DNA of 64,000 bases from Polytrichum commune. Taxonomy: Eukaryota; Streptophyta; Polytrichopsida; Polytrichales; Polytrichaceae. The stretch covers positions 4,402,001-4,466,000 of the forward strand of contig OX485809.1 in NCBI GenBank assembly GCA_950295325.1, read 5' to 3'. The position numbers and the translations under genes are program-made. A model generated the notes under the pieces. The model made no database searches and had not been told where the DNA came from. It saw only the letters and a list, made by a program, of their open reading frames with translations. Positions within the stretch are counted from its first letter, which is position 1. Every line of letters begins with the position of its first letter. Positions 60,601 through 64,000 of the stretch are shown in pieces.

Positions 60601-60980
60601 TAAGATCCTCATAGATTACTTGGGCCCAATCACATTCCAAACACACTACTACCTATTTAAATTGGGACCAATAGGGATGCTTTGTTTAGAAGTTTATTTG
60701 GTCTTGGACCCTAATGCAAACCCACCCTTATATAGTAAGCTCTAGCGTACCTTGTAGATTTAAAAATAAAAGATAATCACAATAAGTATTTATTCCCGTT
60801 CCATATCATGTGTTGAGTATGTTCATTGTTGACTCAGCCAAGCACGTGCACTTGACTTCCTAATGAAAAGTCAAAGCAAGTGTTGGAAGTTGGCACTTCA
60901 ACACATAGTTAGGGTCAAAGCCCCCAAACACATCCAAAGAGTTGCTTCCACACTCCGCATTTAGCAAAGTTGTCCACTAA

Positions 60981-61499
60981 GGGCCGCTTTACACCTAGAG
61001 GCCGGGCCAATTCATTGTGTAAGAAGCTCAAAATCCTCACTTGTGATTGGTCAAAAGGCTGAAATCGGCCCCAATTCCTTTACACCTAGAGGCCGGGCCG
61101 ATTTGGTGGTATGAAAATTTTAATTAAAAAACGCATGGTCTGACACGGCCCAAGCTCGTTGAATTGGGTGCACCCAAAATGGAGGGCCAATTCAATGTCA
61201 ATTTTCTATCATTTTTTTAATAAATAAAATATGATTTTTTCAACGAACCACATCCATTGGATTATGTGGAAATTTGAACGGCTCTATGCTAGATTATGCT
61301 AGATCCGTTGGATTATGCTAGATTTATTGCATCGGCCTAGCTTCTTGGCCCTAAGGCCTTGACATATGGGAAAATTGGCCCCCCATTATAATCTTATTAT
61401 AATGTGTAGTTGAGGCCGGCCTCCAACCCAAAAGGGCCTTAAATTTCATGCAATCGGCCTAAAGGGGAATTGGCCTGGCCTCTAGGTGTAAAGCGGCCC
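60981..61499. mobile_element. Harbinger-type MITE with internal copy of its own end
   Basis: 519 bp, TAA at 60978-60980 and 61500-61502. Ends: GGGCCGCTTTACACCTAGAG left, matched on the minus strand at the right. A third copy of the end sequence (TTTACACCTAGAGGCCGGGC) lies internally at about 61079-61100. Confidence 0.87.
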
Positions 61500-61517
61500 T
61501 AAATATAGTTGTATTCA

Positions 61518-62016
61518 GGGCCACTTCACACACGAGACTGAGTGCCCGTGACCGTTACACTTCAAGCACTCTAATCGGTGGAAAAGGCGGAGTCGGTCCA
61601 AGTTTGCTTCACACTATGCTTGAGGGACGAATGGAGTAAGTGAATGCAAGATGGATGTAAAGTCTACATGGATGTCTACATGGCATCAAAAGGATCATAT
61701 TTCTTGGTCACTTGGATTATTTTCAAGACCCACCTCTTGGAGGTAGGCCTAACACAAGACCGGGAGACCATGGCACTCCAAATGTTCACAACCGCTGATT
61801 TATTCTAACTTATCATGTGTGAGGACCTACCTAAACATAAATTCATTGAAATAGCAATTGGTTAAGGGTCAAGTAAAATATGACTTCACACTACACTTGA
61901 GGGTCCGTCACTACGCTACATAATTTTGGAGGTGTCTTGGGACGGCCTTTGGACACTTTCTTTAAGGCTCTCACTATTGCATGGTCACACCTCTTGGCTC
62001 ATGTGTGAAGTGGCCC
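61518..62016 (+). mobile_element. Tourist/Harbinger MITE, 499-bp copy 3
   Basis: Same length as the copy at 38333. TCA at 61515-61517 and 62017-62019. GGGCCACTTCACACACGAG at left and its inverted counterpart at right. It lies only 15 bp from the TAA of the preceding MITE and is inserted beside an R4 repeat copy. Confidence 0.88.
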
Positions 62017-62021
62017 TCAAT

Positions 62022-62290
62022 GTCACCATCACTAAATGTGAACCTAACATTATTTGTCGATCCTTGTAAAAAGATTCGGACATTAAAGATTTCAATCATA
62101 TATGACAAAATTCCGTTACATAAATGTTAGGATGCCGAATATACATTGTCTCAATAATTCGCATTTGGATGACCTAAAACTAAGTTGGGATGACATCACT
62201 TGTAGACTTATTCATAAGAAGTGTTGTTAGAAAAGTTACCACAATGACATAAAATACCATATGACACCAAATACAACAACTAGTGTAGTG
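62022..62290 (+). repeat. CACTA-like repeat R4, copy 2
   Basis: Matches 41805-42070; ends TAGTGTAGTG (reverse complement CACTACACTA). Confidence 0.5.
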
Positions 62291-64000
62291 AGGTTCATAG
62301 AATATAATATTATTCAGATCCATAATAATGTTATGTGGGACTAAAAATATTCCACAAAATATTCTTCACATACCAAATTGAATACGGGAAAATGCCATGG
62401 AATACTATCAGTCCCACAAAACATTGTTATGGATCTGAATAATGTTATGAAAGACACTCGTACCATTTCATAATTTAATAAGTTAACCCTTTATTGACCC
62501 AGGGCCGTTTTTATGGAAACTTCAAATTTTAGACCACCTCCAATGTTTATTAGTTTATGATTTTCAACCCTTCTATTACAACTTTTTTTCTTTACAGTGA
62601 TGACCGGGCACTAGATTGTGTTACCTAACTAGAAGAATTTTTTTTTTGCTAGAGTCCCACAAATTGAGTGCAGTTAAGAGGTCCCTCATTGCAGTTAGGA
62701 GTCTCTTTGTTTGGGCCAAGCATTTCGTAATTTGGGTAACCCTTTTGTAGATCGAACCGCTTTTGATGAATGGAACCTTCATATTCAAAAGTCATTGGGA
62801 CATTTTTGTGGTTGATAGGAAATTTGAGTGGAAAGTTTTTAATAACAAGGAGCGGAAGAGAATATTATTATTATTATTAAAATTTTCCCTTTTTAAGAGT
62901 TATCCAATGCTTCAAACAAATGCAAATTCCATTGATTTTTTGAGAAGACCCAATGATGCCAATGACCAATGGGGCAAGTAAGGGCATCTATGAAAATAGG
63001 TTATTTTCTAGTCATTGAGTGACGGATTGAGCATAGACCATGTAGTTTAGGATTTGGATAAAACAAAAATGCAAGGAAACACTCATGGAAGATGTAAAAG
63101 GTGATTTTTATGTGATCTAAGTGTTTCAAATAAGTTTCATTAGGACAAACATAACTTTATCTCCAATCATTGAGGATTCGTACTAACAATTCATTCATTT
63201 ATGCAAGCCAAAGGGTGTGGGAAATCTCTCGACCTCAATATATGCATTTGTGATTGTCACACACCTCACACTAGATACCTAGTCAATAGTTTGGTAACAA
63301 ATTTATTTAAATTGGACCTTGTGTGGTGTACAAGTATAGGCATAATTGTCAACAATAATATTGCAAAAATTCCATGTTAGTCTCTTTACTGAAGCCAAGG
63401 GCACTTTGGTGAAGTCTCATAATAATTCTTTTTAATGTAACTTGAAATGGCAGTACAATTCCACTTAGGGTTATAATATGCTTTCATTAATCATTTCTTA
63501 GTGTGAATTTGTTGTCAAGCTATACTCTATTGTGGCCTTGCATCTACAATGTCCACACATGTTCCAAGCATCACTATAATCCCGCACACCATCATGTTTA
63601 AAAAACATGGACTTCTCCTTGGTTTTCCTCTTAGTAATTATCCAACACGAATTTTGTTTTCCTTGATTTTATATTTCCACTTGGCAAATGTACCATTCAT
63701 CCCCAAAGATCTTGATATCTAATTTTAGAACTAATTGTCCATTCAAGTTAAGTATAACTCATTAACTCAGGAAAATAATATAGAAACTCTTAATGAAATG
63801 TATCAAAGTTTTAGACCTTAACCCTTAGGCACTTAGCCAACTTCAAGTACCAATACTAGTCTTTCTCGTTAAGTTTTTATTTTGTCCGGTTACTTCTTCT
63901 CCTTGGCAACCAATGGTCTTTCTAGCTTTAACCTTTCATTCCCCAATCATATCAAGGGTTGCATGATCCCAACATGGCTAACATTTTTCAAATAAAACTA
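62291..64000. other. Unassigned spacer to window end
   Basis: A short inverted match of ACATTATT.CAGATCCATAA lies around 62307-62331 and 62413-62450. Otherwise AT-rich with no recognisable gene. Confidence 0.4.

Overview
This is nuclear DNA from a land plant. It is AT-rich, gene-poor and packed with decayed transposable elements. The plant assignment rests on two genes of the plant-specific RIN4/NOI immune-regulator family, small spliced exons, a PIF/Harbinger element, Tourist-type MITEs and a plant-type tRNA-Glu. The lineage cannot be fixed from the sequence. The complete RIN4-like protein ends in a CaaX-type prenylation box rather than the cysteine-rich palmitoylation tail of Arabidopsis RIN4, which hints at, but does not prove, a lineage distant from core eudicots.

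Layout. 1-2027 (minus): 5' part of a RIN4-like gene (gene A), running off the left edge. 2028-4891: its upstream region, with a degenerate tandem duplication. 4895-9216: a 4.3-kb PIF/Harbinger transposon with TTA target duplications, a Myb/SANT-like ORF1 on plus and a broken DDE transposase on minus. 9220-16200: dispersed repeats, a zf-RVT retroelement remnant and, at 13554-13918, an array of about ten hairpins with AGAC loops and covarying stems between two 300-bp direct repeats. 16205-19437: unassigned, weakly coding-like sequence between two (AG)n tracts. 21568-21639: an intact tRNA-Glu(CTC).

26805-30485 (minus): a complete RIN4-like gene (gene B, five coding exons, about 218 aa), with an untranslated leader exon probably ending at 32824 and a GC-rich 5' region at 32.8-33.5 kb. 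Its introns hold a fold-back element, a 117-nt degenerate 5S rRNA copy, a Tourist MITE and another dispersed repeat. 33.6-64 kb has no intact gene that I can recognise. It is a mosaic of repeat families (five related units at 33.95-36.3 kb, a Mutator-type MITE with 10-bp target duplications, more Harbinger-type MITEs at 38.3, 52.2, 53.0, 61.0 and 61.5 kb), microsatellites, poly-C/poly-G tracts and a broken coding segment at 57.0-58.8 kb.

Functional content. The two RIN4-like genes share the same mini-exon plus NOI-exon structure and are paralogues on one strand. Their expected role is at the plasma membrane as negative regulators of basal immunity and targets guarded by NLR receptors. The autonomous-type Harbinger element is dead, but relatives of it probably mobilised the MITEs, which share GGGCC-type ends and 3-bp duplications.
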